Assembly: GCF_946482605.1 (NCBI RefSeq)
Contig: NZ_CAMLSE010000015.1
Coordinates: 1 to 64,000 of the forward strand
DNA from: an uncultured Dyadobacter sp.
GTDB lineage: Bacteria > Bacteroidota > Bacteroidia > Cytophagales > Spirosomataceae
Direction: 5' to 3'
DNA length: 64,000 nt
Shown here: positions 43,590 to 52,573 of the stretch, one piece after another
How the letters are laid out: the number at the start of each line of letters is the position of its first letter
Numbering within the stretch: position 1 is the first letter of the stretch
Notes under the pieces: generated by a model
Databases searched by the model: none
What the model saw: the letters and a program-made list of their open reading frames with translations, nothing else
Told to the model about the DNA's origin: nothing
Program-made: the position numbers and the translations under genes

Positions 43590-44354
43590 ATGAAAAGAAT
43601 CGAAACTGAAAGTAGTTCAGACAGCAAGGTGGTTAGTCAGACACCTTTTGAGAGATCGCTTGCAAGGAGAGTAGCAAAAGCAAGGATGGTTTTGGAGCTG
43701 GCCCGTGTACCAGCCAGTCGCGCCAATGGTCAGGAAATGGAGTTGATTGCCGAGCTTCAGGGGCAGCTTCGGCAGTTCGAGCTTTTAAATGGTACTTATA
43801 TAGATACAGTCGGGAAGTACGTGGCGGCTTCGCTGGCCCGGAAGGCGATGTTCAAAGGCGAGGAGGATAGCATCAGGCACGTTGCCTATGTCATGAAACG
43901 GGCGGTGGTCAGGGATAAGTTGCAGGACCCGGTCCACACCAGGGAAATCAAAATGCATTATGCCGCGATCTTTGCTCAAAATCCGCTGGCACCGCCGTAT
44001 GATGTGGTCAGGCCCGGCTTTGACAAGGAGTTGGACGTATTCATATTATCCTATTCCATTATCCTGGATCATTTCCGATCCATGGTGCAGAAGATAGAAG
44101 CCGGGGAGCACATTCCCGTGAATATTCCCTATACGATCGACGATTGTAAAAAAATGATCAGCCGAGCGGAGACATTCGGCAAAGAAGTGGCAAGCCTGAT
44201 ACAGAAGGTTTATGTGGTCAACGATGAGCGCCTTTTCGTTTTCGAGCGCATTAAAGAGCTATGCCATGCGATCTGTAACCGCTCGCGTTTTCTCTTTGGT
44301 TCTCACGATCCTGTATATAAGGAGATCAATACGCTGAAGTACGCGATCATGTAA
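43590..44354 (+). CDS. Unrecognised 254-aa helical protein
   Basis: A soluble, largely alpha-helical protein with no signal peptide. It contains FERSLARRVAKARMVLELAR, a middle DVFILSYSIILDHFRSMVQ helix and CHAICNRSRFLFGSHDP near the end. I do not recognise a family. It has its own promoter-like sequence and lies between the secretion operon and the TonB receptor gene. An in-frame TTG at 43536 is unlikely to be the start. Confidence 0.65.
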   Translation: MKRIETESSSDSKVVSQTPFERSLARRVAKARMVLELARVPASRANGQEMELIAELQGQLRQFELLNGTYIDTVGKYVAASLARKAMFKGEEDSIRHVAYVMKRAVVRDKLQDPVHTREIKMHYAAIFAQNPLAPPYDVVRPGFDKELDVFILSYSIILDHFRSMVQKIEAGEHIPVNIPYTIDDCKKMISRAETFGKEVASLIQKVYVVNDERLFVFERIKELCHAICNRSRFLFGSHDPVYKEINTLKYAIM

Positions 44355-44442
44355 AAATGTGAGTTAACAATAACTTAATATTAAAGACATATGGGAATAA
44401 TGTTGTGCTAGTAGTTTCGTGTCAAAATATTAGACACTGATT

Positions 44443-47238
44443 ATGAGACATTTGGTTACAGCAATTTCCCTCCTTATTTTAACGACTTCCGCTTGTTTTG
44501 CGCAATTCGGCTCTATTAAGGGCAATGTGAAGGACGGCAAGAACAATGAAGCGATCATCGGCGCTACCGTTCAGATCACAGGCGGCACATCCCCACTGGG
44601 TTCCGTGACCGACGTGGAAGGCAACTTTGAAATTCAGAAAGTACCTGCCGGATCTTACAAGATCCAGATCAGCTACGTTTCTTACGCGACAAAAGAAATA
44701 GACAATGTGCGCGTTGAAGCAGACAAATCGACAGTGATTACTACTGCGCTCGTTGAGGACAACAAAACATTGCAGGAAGTAGTAGTAAAGGGACAGCGGC
44801 AAACCAATACCGAAGTTTCCGTCATCACCGAAATCAAGCAGGTACAACAGATAGCGGTGGGTATTTCAGCACAGCAAATCCAGCGCACACAGGACAGGGA
44901 CGCATCTGCCGTCATCCGCCGCGTGCCCGGTATCTCTATTTTTGACGACCGTTTCATCGTAGTGCGCGGATTGAACGAGCGCTACAATACAGTACTTCTC
45001 AACGACATTATCACTCCTTCTACTGAAGTCGATACTAAATCCTTTTCCTTTGACCTAATCCCATCATCCGCTATCGACCGGATGCTGGTTTTTAAATCTG
45101 CTTCGGCGGACCTTCCCGGGGACGTCAGCGGCGGTGCGATCAAGATCTACACCAAAACGATTCCCGACGGAAACAGCTTTTCGGTGAACTTCTCGGCAGG
45201 TTACCGCGCCGGAACGACATTCAATTCGGCGACCAGCCACAAAGGAGGTGCATTGGAATTCCTGGGGATCGAAAACGGAACGCGTACCTTGCCTAATGAC
45301 TTCCCCAATAGAAGAGGGGTTATCCTGAATGCAAAATCGCCATCCATTATTCAGAAATTCCAGGACCTGCCGGATTACTATTCGCCGAAGCAGATCAATG
45401 TAACGCCCGACATGAGAGCAGGTATCAATTTCAGCCGCCGCTTTTTTGTCAAAGACGTTGAGGTTACCAATACTTCTTATATTAACTACTCGTTTTCACG
45501 TATCAATAACACCGTTAGCCAGAACCGTTTCAATGCGTCGGGTCAGAAAACAGAGTTTTTCAATGACCAGTTCTTGCAGGAAAACGCTCGTTTGGGGATT
45601 ATGTCGAACTGGGCATTTATCTTGAATCCAAAAAATAAAATCGAATTCCGGAACCTGTTCAACCAGATGGGTAACAAAGAAACGGTTGTGCGTGGCGGCG
45701 GAAACATCGAGAACAACCTGGACTACAACAATGGTGCATTCCGGTATGAGGCCAGGAGCATTTACTCGGGACAGCTGAGTGGTACACACGAACTCTCGGA
45801 GAAGTCAAAACTACGCTGGATTGCCGGCGCCGGATACACTTATCGTAACGAGCCCGATTTCAGAAGGTTTACATCGACACGTCAGACTGGAACGCAAGAG
45901 CCATTTCAGATCAACCTCCAACAATTTGAAAGTCCTACCTTGCAGCAGGGAGCACGTTTCTACTCCCGTTTGGGTGAGATCGTTGGAACCGGAACCGTTT
46001 CTTACGAGCGTATGCTGGGAGCGAAAAAGGATGAAGCCGACCAGCAGCCCAAGTTGAATGTAGGTACTTATGTTGAATACAAAGACCGTAAATATTCGGC
46101 ACGCTGGTTTGGTATCGTGAACCCCAACCGGGTTGGTGACGAACTGCTGACACAGTCGCCCAGCCAATTCTTCCAGTCGTCGAACCTGGCTCCGGACAAG
46201 GTGTACTACACGGAGGGAACCAATTTTGATGATAAATACAGTGCGCAGAATCTTCTTACAGCAGGTTACGCATCCGTTTACTGGCCTATCACAGCGCATT
46301 TGAACGCGACTGTCGGATTCCGGGGAGAATATAACCGCCAGCAATTGCAGGGCTTCGAACGCGGAGGCGGTATCGAGGTGAATGTGGACCGTCCGGTTTT
46401 CACTCCACTGCCTTCTGTTAACCTTACCTACAAGTTCAACGAGCAGCATGCCGTAAGAGCTGCATACAGCACGACTGTTAACCGTCCCGAGTTCCGCGAG
46501 CTATCTCCAAGTACTTACTACGACTTTAACTTCGATGTGTCCCGCAAAGGAAATCCTTCACTGGTGAATGCGACGATCCAGAATTATGATCTGAGATACG
46601 AGTTTTATCCGAGCAAAAGCGAGTTGATTACATTATCGGTGTTCAACAAAACATTTAAGAACCCGATTGAAGCGGCAATTTTCTACAACGGTAGTACAGT
46701 GGCATTTACGGTGGCTAATGCTAAAACGGCCTATGCCAGAGGGGTGGAGCTCGAAGTTCGCAAAGCCCTGTCGAACCCTGAGAATGCAAACTTCCTCAGC
46801 AAAATGTTAGTAACACTGAATGCATCGGTGATCACCAGCGACGTGAAGACAAACGTCACAACCGGCAGCACCGATCGTTACCTGCAAGGCCAGTCGCCTT
46901 ACCTGATCAATGCGGGTCTGTTTTACAATGACGATGAGCGCGGTTTACAGATCAATGCGCTTTACAATGTGATCGGAAAGCGTATCTACATCATTGGGGA
47001 TAACGTGATCAGCGCAAACATCTTCGAATTGTCCCGTAATGTGATCGACCTGAACATTATCAAATCTATCGGCAAACGCCTCGAAATCCGTGCGAGTATC
47101 CAGGATCTGCTCAACCAGCCATTCCGTTTATACCAGGATACCAACCGGGACAACAAGATCGATACCAAAACTGACGGTTTGTATCAGAAATACCGCAGAG
47201 GAAGCTACTCCATGATCGGACTGCGCTACACACTTTAA
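44443..47238 (+). CDS. TonB-dependent receptor with carboxypeptidase-like regulatory domain
   Basis: A 931-aa outer-membrane receptor. Signal peptide (about 1-20, ITTSACFAQ-like end), then a CarboxypepD_reg-like domain (about 24-108, GSIKGNVKDGKNNEAIIGAT, VTDVEGNFEIQKVPAGSY). The plug (about 120-235) has RRVPGISIFDDRFIVVRGLN and SADLPGDVSGGAIKIYTK. The rest is a 22-strand-type barrel ending SYSMIGLRYTL. It imports a substrate with TonB energy. No SusD gene follows, so it is not a standard Sus pair. Confidence 0.93.
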   Translation: MRHLVTAISLLILTTSACFAQFGSIKGNVKDGKNNEAIIGATVQITGGTSPLGSVTDVEGNFEIQKVPAGSYKIQISYVSYATKEIDNVRVEADKSTVITTALVEDNKTLQEVVVKGQRQTNTEVSVITEIKQVQQIAVGISAQQIQRTQDRDASAVIRRVPGISIFDDRFIVVRGLNERYNTVLLNDIITPSTEVDTKSFSFDLIPSSAIDRMLVFKSASADLPGDVSGGAIKIYTKTIPDGNSFSVNFSAGYRAGTTFNSATSHKGGALEFLGIENGTRTLPNDFPNRRGVILNAKSPSIIQKFQDLPDYYSPKQINVTPDMRAGINFSRRFFVKDVEVTNTSYINYSFSRINNTVSQNRFNASGQKTEFFNDQFLQENARLGIMSNWAFILNPKNKIEFRNLFNQMGNKETVVRGGGNIENNLDYNNGAFRYEARSIYSGQLSGTHELSEKSKLRWIAGAGYTYRNEPDFRRFTSTRQTGTQEPFQINLQQFESPTLQQGARFYSRLGEIVGTGTVSYERMLGAKKDEADQQPKLNVGTYVEYKDRKYSARWFGIVNPNRVGDELLTQSPSQFFQSSNLAPDKVYYTEGTNFDDKYSAQNLLTAGYASVYWPITAHLNATVGFRGEYNRQQLQGFERGGGIEVNVDRPVFTPLPSVNLTYKFNEQHAVRAAYSTTVNRPEFRELSPSTYYDFNFDVSRKGNPSLVNATIQNYDLRYEFYPSKSELITLSVFNKTFKNPIEAAIFYNGSTVAFTVANAKTAYARGVELEVRKALSNPENANFLSKMLVTLNASVITSDVKTNVTTGSTDRYLQGQSPYLINAGLFYNDDERGLQINALYNVIGKRIYIIGDNVISANIFELSRNVIDLNIIKSIGKRLEIRASIQDLLNQPFRLYQDTNRDNKIDTKTDGLYQKYRRGSYSMIGLRYTL

Positions 47239-47277
47239 TCATAAAAATTAAAAACAATCAATTAAACAACCTGTTAA

Positions 47278-48609
47278 ATGAAAAAGTTAACAACTTGGTT
47301 ATTGGCAATGCTGGTATTTACTGCATCTGTCGTAGTTGTGTCGTGTAAAACTGATGATGATGGAAAAGATCCCGGACCAGTTGATCCGGTAGGCGAAACA
47401 ATTACCGTTAAAGGATCCATTACTACTGCTACTACCTGGAAAGCAGCAAACAAATATATCATTGAAGGCTTTGTATATGTTGATAACAATGCAATACTGA
47501 CCATCGAACCAGGAACGATCATCAAAGGCGACAAGCTCACAAAAGGTTCTCTGATCGTGAAACCAGGTGCGAAAATTATGGCTGAGGGTACTGCTGCCAA
47601 GCCTATCGTCTTTACTTCTTCTGCTGCCAAGGGCGCACGTAACTATGGTGACTGGGGTGGCATCATCCTGTTGGGAAAGGCTCCTGTTAACAAGACTCCG
47701 GCTACGATCGAAGGTGAAAACGTTTCGACTTTTGGTGGAACGGATGCTGCTGACAACTCAGGTACATTGAAATATGTTCGCATCGAGTTTGCCGGTATCG
47801 CCTTTGAAACAGATAAAGAGATCAACGGTCTGACTTTTGGCGGCGTTGGTTCAGGAACTACGATTGACTACGTACAAGTATCATACAGCGGTGACGATGC
47901 TTACGAATGGTTTGGTGGAACTGTTAACTCGAAACACCTCATCTCTTATCGTACACTTGACGATGACTTTGATACTGACTGGGGTTTCAGTGGAAATGTT
48001 CAGTATGGTGTGGCGCTGAGAGACCCGGCAGTTGCCGACCAGTGCGCTTGCTCGGATTCCAACGGCTTTGAGTCGGATAACGACGCAGCCGGATCAGGAG
48101 CTTCTCCAAAAACAAGTGCTAAGTTCAGCAACATGAGCATTTTTATTGCTCCGGGAACTGTTAATGCTAAATATCGTTCAGCATTCCGTATTCGCAGAAA
48201 CTCTGCCGTAAGTATTTACAACTCGATTGTTTCGGCAGCTTATCCTAAGGGAGGTCTTGAACTGGAAGGTGATTCTACACAAGCCAACTTTAAAGCCGGA
48301 CGTTCAGATTACCGCGGTTTGGTTCTGACGGGAATGACGAAGGCGATCGTATCAGGCGATGAAACGTTGCTGAAAGACGCGGCTCGTAAAAACAGCTTCG
48401 GTGCCGATGTTGCAACATTGAAACTTGACGCGGCTTACAATACATTGGGTGCAGGCCTGAAAGTGCTTCCTCAAACCGGCTCTCCATTGCTGACAGGCGG
48501 CGTTACTTTGCCAGCAGGTTTTGAAGCCAATACCTACATCGGAGCATTTGGAACAACAGACTGGACCACAGGCTGGACTAACTTCGATCCTCAGAATACA
48601 GAATATTAA
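47278..48609 (+). CDS. Beta-helix surface lipoprotein partner of the TonB receptor
   Basis: A 443-aa lipoprotein (lipobox VVVSCKTDDDG, Cys about 23). The repeating short strands, e.g. GFVYVDNNAILTIEPGTIIK, SLIVKPGAKIMAEGTAAKPI and YGDWGGIILLGKAPVN, fit a right-handed parallel beta-helix, with Asp-rich turns such as YRTLDDDFDTDWGFSG. It lies 39 bases after the receptor gene and is probably its surface partner; the substrate is unknown. An intrinsic terminator follows. Confidence 0.83.
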   Translation: MKKLTTWLLAMLVFTASVVVVSCKTDDDGKDPGPVDPVGETITVKGSITTATTWKAANKYIIEGFVYVDNNAILTIEPGTIIKGDKLTKGSLIVKPGAKIMAEGTAAKPIVFTSSAAKGARNYGDWGGIILLGKAPVNKTPATIEGENVSTFGGTDAADNSGTLKYVRIEFAGIAFETDKEINGLTFGGVGSGTTIDYVQVSYSGDDAYEWFGGTVNSKHLISYRTLDDDFDTDWGFSGNVQYGVALRDPAVADQCACSDSNGFESDNDAAGSGASPKTSAKFSNMSIFIAPGTVNAKYRSAFRIRRNSAVSIYNSIVSAAYPKGGLELEGDSTQANFKAGRSDYRGLVLTGMTKAIVSGDETLLKDAARKNSFGADVATLKLDAAYNTLGAGLKVLPQTGSPLLTGGVTLPAGFEANTYIGAFGTTDWTTGWTNFDPQNTEY

Positions 48610-48640
48610 GATCTTATATAATTGGTGTCAGAATTTCATA

Positions 48641-48671
48641 AAAGCCGGAGGCGATGCTTCCGGTTTTTTTG
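48641..48671 (+). terminator. Intrinsic terminator after the lipoprotein gene
   Basis: CCGGAGGC (48645-48652) pairs with GCTTCCGG (48656-48663) with one G-U pair and a 3-base loop; TTTTTTT follows directly. Confidence 0.85.
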
Positions 48672-48701
48672 CGTCTTTGTCTCACTTAAACCTTTTTCCA
48701 A

Positions 48702-49085
48702 ATGAGATTCCTATTCGCATTGTTCTTCGTTTTGTCGGCTGCTAACCGTGTTTTTGCACAGGTGTTGGTCGGTGATGTCGATATTAATAAGGAGGAAAAT
48801 GTCGGGATTGTCGAAGTCCTGATTACCGAACGATTTTCCAGCAAGTCGGTGAATGTATTTGTGGATTACGGGCAGAAGACCAATTTCAGGGCCGACAGCT
48901 TTGATGGTGACGACAAGGACCGGAAGATCTTTGATCCTGAATTAAAGAAGGAGAAGGTTTTTGCTTCCACCGCAGCATTACTCAGTTTTATGGAAAGAAA
49001 TGGCTGGGAGCACTACGATTCGCTGATGTTCCGCGATGACAACAGAGTCGCGGCCTACTATTACTATTTCAGAAGAAAACGGTAG
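48702..49085 (+). CDS. Small exported protein of unknown function
   Basis: A 127-aa protein with a clear signal peptide (FLFALFFVLSAANRVFAQ) and a small mature part containing VFVDYGQKTNFRADSFDG and FMERNGWEHYDSLMFRD. It resembles small periplasmic Bacteroidota proteins with a conserved NGWE motif; no function is known to me. It starts just after the terminator at 48641. Confidence 0.72.
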   Translation: MRFLFALFFVLSAANRVFAQVLVGDVDINKEENVGIVEVLITERFSSKSVNVFVDYGQKTNFRADSFDGDDKDRKIFDPELKKEKVFASTAALLSFMERNGWEHYDSLMFRDDNRVAAYYYYFRRKR

Positions 49086-49094
49086 CAAAGACTT

Positions 49095-51263
49095 TCAGAA
49101 CAGCACCTTCTCGCATCCCGGCTTTTTCAGCTCCACCAGGTAAAGCAATTCGCTGGAATAGATTTGCGCGATGTTACCTTTTGGAATAAAAGAATCGATC
49201 AGCGTTCGGTCGTCTGACAGAACGTATTCATAGCAGAATTGCTTCCTGGCATTTTTCAATGGAGCCAGTTCTTTCATGTAACGGATGTAATCCATTTTTC
49301 CGGCACGGTTGACCTTGTTGTCGATCGCACCCCAGAAATGGTAATACCCGATGTTTCTGCGGAAAAGGATGCCAACGTTCCGGTTGCCGCCCTGGATGTG
49401 CGGCAGAAGTTCCTTGAAGCTGAGGTAATCGTCGGGATGGCTCAGAAAGTAGGCCCGGTCACGCCCCATCGAGAAAACATTTGACGTGCGGTCCAGGTCG
49501 TAGTAACCTGCTTTTTCGAGAAGAGAGAAAACTTTTCGCCTCTCACCGTAATCCGGGAATCCCTTCAATGGGTGACAGTGGTCTTTTCCGGGCCATTCGT
49601 AATATTGGCTCAGATATTGTTCGTAAACTTTCCCCACGGCGTCGCTGCTTTCGCAAATGGCTATCGGGATGTGGCCCAGGGCTTTTCGGGTCAGGTAGTT
49701 GATTGAAATGAGTTCTTTACTTGGATTTCCGTAGACAAACGGCAGCGAAGCCAGCAGGAGCGCACCGCTGAGATAAACGGTACGCCAGCGCAGTTTCAAG
49801 CAGTAAATGCAGGCGATCAGCACCGCACCGAGAGCAAAGAGCGGCATTTGCGTCCTGGTGCTCCACAATTGAAACTTCATCAATGTACAAAACAGCAGAA
49901 ATCCCAGTGCCGTGCACGTCCAGAACCATTTGATATCAGCATTCAAAGGCGAGAAAAGCAGCAAAATACCGGCTGCGACGATCAGCCAGAAATGGATCGT
50001 ATTGGGAATCATATCCTCCTGCACGGAGTATTTGACGGAAAAAGGGTCGACGCTCAGGTCGGGATCGTCGATATTGACACCGATGGTTTCGTGAAAAGAC
50101 CTGATCGCAGTGTCGAGGAAGCGGTTGAAACGGGTATCGGGCAGGCCGATATTCAGCCCGGCGTTTTTGATGACACTGGATAAAGTGTACACCGGCGAGT
50201 ATTTGTTGGCAGGCAACTCCTCCGAAGCGAATGGCGTGTCACGCAACGGCCGCATGACGTGGCCGAAAAGGGCATGATTCCGGTAAAAAAACGGCCCGAA
50301 TGTCGCGGTAAGCAGGACGATAGCCAGGGCCAGTACTTTGGCTGCATAACCAATGCGGTATTGCAGCAGGATGCGTACGCCGAAATAGATCGCAAAGGGC
50401 AAGGCGAAGATCAGGATGGTATACTTTGAAAATCCTCCGAATGCAAGGGATTGCAGCAACACGACAAGCGCCAGCGTAGATTTCTGTTCCAGCAGTTCGA
50501 ACCCGAAATAGACAAAGGTGATGAGGAAAAAACAGCCGCAGAGGTCGACCTGGGTACTTGTACTTTCGAAAATGGTGATAGGTATGGTGAGAAAGCAGAT
50601 TGCCGCCAGTAACTGCCCGTCTTTGCCGAGACCAAACTTTTTCGCAATCAGGCTGATTCCGCAGATCGAGCCCAGGAATGCACCAAACTGGACCAGTCCT
50701 GAAAATTGATCGGAGCCGGAGAGCAGCATGGTATCGAGGACCATATACTCCGCAAACACATTGAGATACAACTGCTGCAAATGCATGGTCGGGAAATGGT
50801 CGAGATTGCCATTGTAGATCCAGATCAGAATGCGGTTCAGGTGGTACATGTGGGTATCATAATTGTTCGGTGCCACATAAGCGGCAAGGAACAGCAAGGG
50901 AATCATGTACAGGAACGTGATTCCGGTGATTACCACCTTTTGGGTGCTTCCGAATCCTTTCAGGCGCAAAGCGTCCTTCAATTGGCGTAGTCCATCCGCT
51001 CCCGCTTTTTTCGAACGAGTCAGATAGTAAACAAGAGCGGAAGCGCATGCGGCCTCGATCGTCCAGAATGCAACCGCGGAGGTGGTGCTAATAGCGTCGA
51101 AGAACGAAAACAGCTCGTTGTACAGGAAGATGATCACCGCATTGGCGATCAGCGATAGTATAAATGACCTGCGGATATTGGTGTAAACGCCTGCCTCGGT
51201 AGGGCGAAGGAAGAAGATCGTAAAAATGCACGCAAACGAAATCAGGAGTAAACAAATACCCAT
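49095..51263 (-). CDS. GT39-like membrane glycosyltransferase
   Basis: A 722-aa protein with about 12 membrane segments. The first periplasmic loop has the GT-C type acidic motif YVAPNNYDTHMYHLNRI (about 130-146), and a soluble C-terminal region follows (about 530-722). GT-C enzymes transfer sugars from polyprenyl-phosphate donors on the outer face of the inner membrane. Acceptor unknown. It is convergent with the small exported gene (9 bases apart). Confidence 0.8.
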   Translation of the reverse strand: MGICLLLISFACIFTIFFLRPTEAGVYTNIRRSFILSLIANAVIIFLYNELFSFFDAISTTSAVAFWTIEAACASALVYYLTRSKKAGADGLRQLKDALRLKGFGSTQKVVITGITFLYMIPLLFLAAYVAPNNYDTHMYHLNRILIWIYNGNLDHFPTMHLQQLYLNVFAEYMVLDTMLLSGSDQFSGLVQFGAFLGSICGISLIAKKFGLGKDGQLLAAICFLTIPITIFESTSTQVDLCGCFFLITFVYFGFELLEQKSTLALVVLLQSLAFGGFSKYTILIFALPFAIYFGVRILLQYRIGYAAKVLALAIVLLTATFGPFFYRNHALFGHVMRPLRDTPFASEELPANKYSPVYTLSSVIKNAGLNIGLPDTRFNRFLDTAIRSFHETIGVNIDDPDLSVDPFSVKYSVQEDMIPNTIHFWLIVAAGILLLFSPLNADIKWFWTCTALGFLLFCTLMKFQLWSTRTQMPLFALGAVLIACIYCLKLRWRTVYLSGALLLASLPFVYGNPSKELISINYLTRKALGHIPIAICESSDAVGKVYEQYLSQYYEWPGKDHCHPLKGFPDYGERRKVFSLLEKAGYYDLDRTSNVFSMGRDRAYFLSHPDDYLSFKELLPHIQGGNRNVGILFRRNIGYYHFWGAIDNKVNRAGKMDYIRYMKELAPLKNARKQFCYEYVLSDDRTLIDSFIPKGNIAQIYSSELLYLVELKKPGCEKVLF

Positions 51264-51414
51264 ACTATTGAGAGTGTATTGAGGTCGGGAAAACGGGCCC
51301 TTAGTGGCAGACCCGGGAATTCTGGTTATGCAAATGTATGCTATAATTCACGCGGAGACCAGATGTAGTTAGTTTACGTGCACGAAAAAAATACGCTTTC
51401 TCAGTACCCGGAAT

Positions 51415-52362
51415 TTATGAAACCACATTCCGGGGAGAACCATTCTGAAAACTTTCCAGGTTATCGGCGACCATCCGCAGCAATCTCTGACGTGCTTCAA
51501 ATGTGGCCCACGCTACGTGCGGGGTGATGACGCAATGGGGAGCGGAAAGCAGTGGATTGTCGGGCCGGGGCGGTTCGGCCGAGAGCACATCCAGACCTGC
51601 GCCGGCGATCACGCCTGTACGTAAAGCGTCGGCCAGGTCGGCTTCATGAATGAGCGGGCCACGGCCGGTGTTCAGAACGATCGCGTTGGGTTTCATCCTG
51701 GAAAGACTATCCCTGTTGATGATCTCCCGCGTTTCTTCCGTGAGCGGGCAATGCAGGCTGATGACGTCGCTCTGCGTGAAAATGTCGTCGAGCGATACCA
51801 TCTCGATTCCGTCTGCCGGCGCGGGATGCTTGCGGTAAGCGATCACCCGCATACCGAATGCGAGCGCAATGCGTGCTACCTGCGAACCGATATCGCCCAG
51901 CCCGATCAGGCCCATTGTTTTGCCGGCTAGTTCGGTCAACGGGGTTTTCCAGTAACAGAAGTCGGGTGACGATACCCATTCTCCGGCGAAAACACTCTGG
52001 CTATGCGTTTCGGCCCGGTTCACGAGCGATAGCAGTAAGGCGAAAGTCTGCTGGGCTACGGACGCCGGGCCGTACGCTTTTACATTGGTGACGGTAACGT
52101 CTTGTTTGCGGGCAGCTTCGATATCGACATTGTTGAAACCGGTCGCCATTACCCCGATATATTTCACTTTTGGAAGCTGCGCGAGCGTTTCGGCCGAGAG
52201 CACCACCTTGTTGACCAGGAGGATCTCTGCATCTGCGGCCCGGGCGACGATCTCATCAGTTCGGGAACGATCGTAAATAGTCACTTTTCCCAGTTTCTGA
52301 ATGGGGGCCCAGTCCTGGTCGCCGGGGTTGAGGGTATAGCCGTCAAGAATTACAATGTTCAT
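51415..52362 (-). CDS. D-2-hydroxyacid dehydrogenase (glycerate dehydrogenase-like)
   Basis: A 315-aa NAD-dependent enzyme. NAD motif GLIGLGDIGSQVA (about 150-162), catalytic Arg in NTGRGPLIHE (about 232), Glu in LSAEPPRP (about 261) and His in ITPHVAWAT (about 280). It reduces 2-oxoacids such as hydroxypyruvate or glyoxylate; the exact substrate is not fixed by sequence. A -7 box lies only 6 bases before the ATG (see that entry). Confidence 0.92.
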   Translation of the reverse strand: MNIVILDGYTLNPGDQDWAPIQKLGKVTIYDRSRTDEIVARAADAEILLVNKVVLSAETLAQLPKVKYIGVMATGFNNVDIEAARKQDVTVTNVKAYGPASVAQQTFALLLSLVNRAETHSQSVFAGEWVSSPDFCYWKTPLTELAGKTMGLIGLGDIGSQVARIALAFGMRVIAYRKHPAPADGIEMVSLDDIFTQSDVISLHCPLTEETREIINRDSLSRMKPNAIVLNTGRGPLIHEADLADALRTGVIAGAGLDVLSAEPPRPDNPLLSAPHCVITPHVAWATFEARQRLLRMVADNLESFQNGSPRNVVS

Positions 52363-52367
52363 AAAGT

Positions 52368-52375
52368 CAAATTTA
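52368..52375 (-). promoter_or_regulatory. Candidate -7 box placed to give a leaderless transcript
   Basis: On the minus strand TAAATTTG matches TAnnTTTG and ends 6 bases before the dehydrogenase ATG, so transcription would start at or next to the start codon. No clear -33 element. Confidence 0.35.
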
Positions 52376-52518
52376 AATATTACTCGATTTTAAACAGAAT
52401 ACTGGCTGCGTGGGAATTGTTACCAGCTCTGCATATGAATGTTTTTGACAATGCCTGTATTCTGTAAATTGGTTTATGTGAATTTTGAAATTACATAAGT
52501 CTGATTTTGAATTTGCAT

Positions 52519-52552
52519 AAAAAAGCCCTCCCGACATGCCGATCCGGGAGGG
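52519..52552 (-). terminator. Intrinsic terminator of the M1 peptidase gene
   Basis: Minus-strand stem CCCTCCCG (52545-52552) with CGGGAGGG (52526-52533), followed by CTTTTTTATG. It lies 22 bases after the M1 stop. Confidence 0.85.
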
Positions 52553-52573
52553 TCTGAAAGCCGGTGTGTATCG

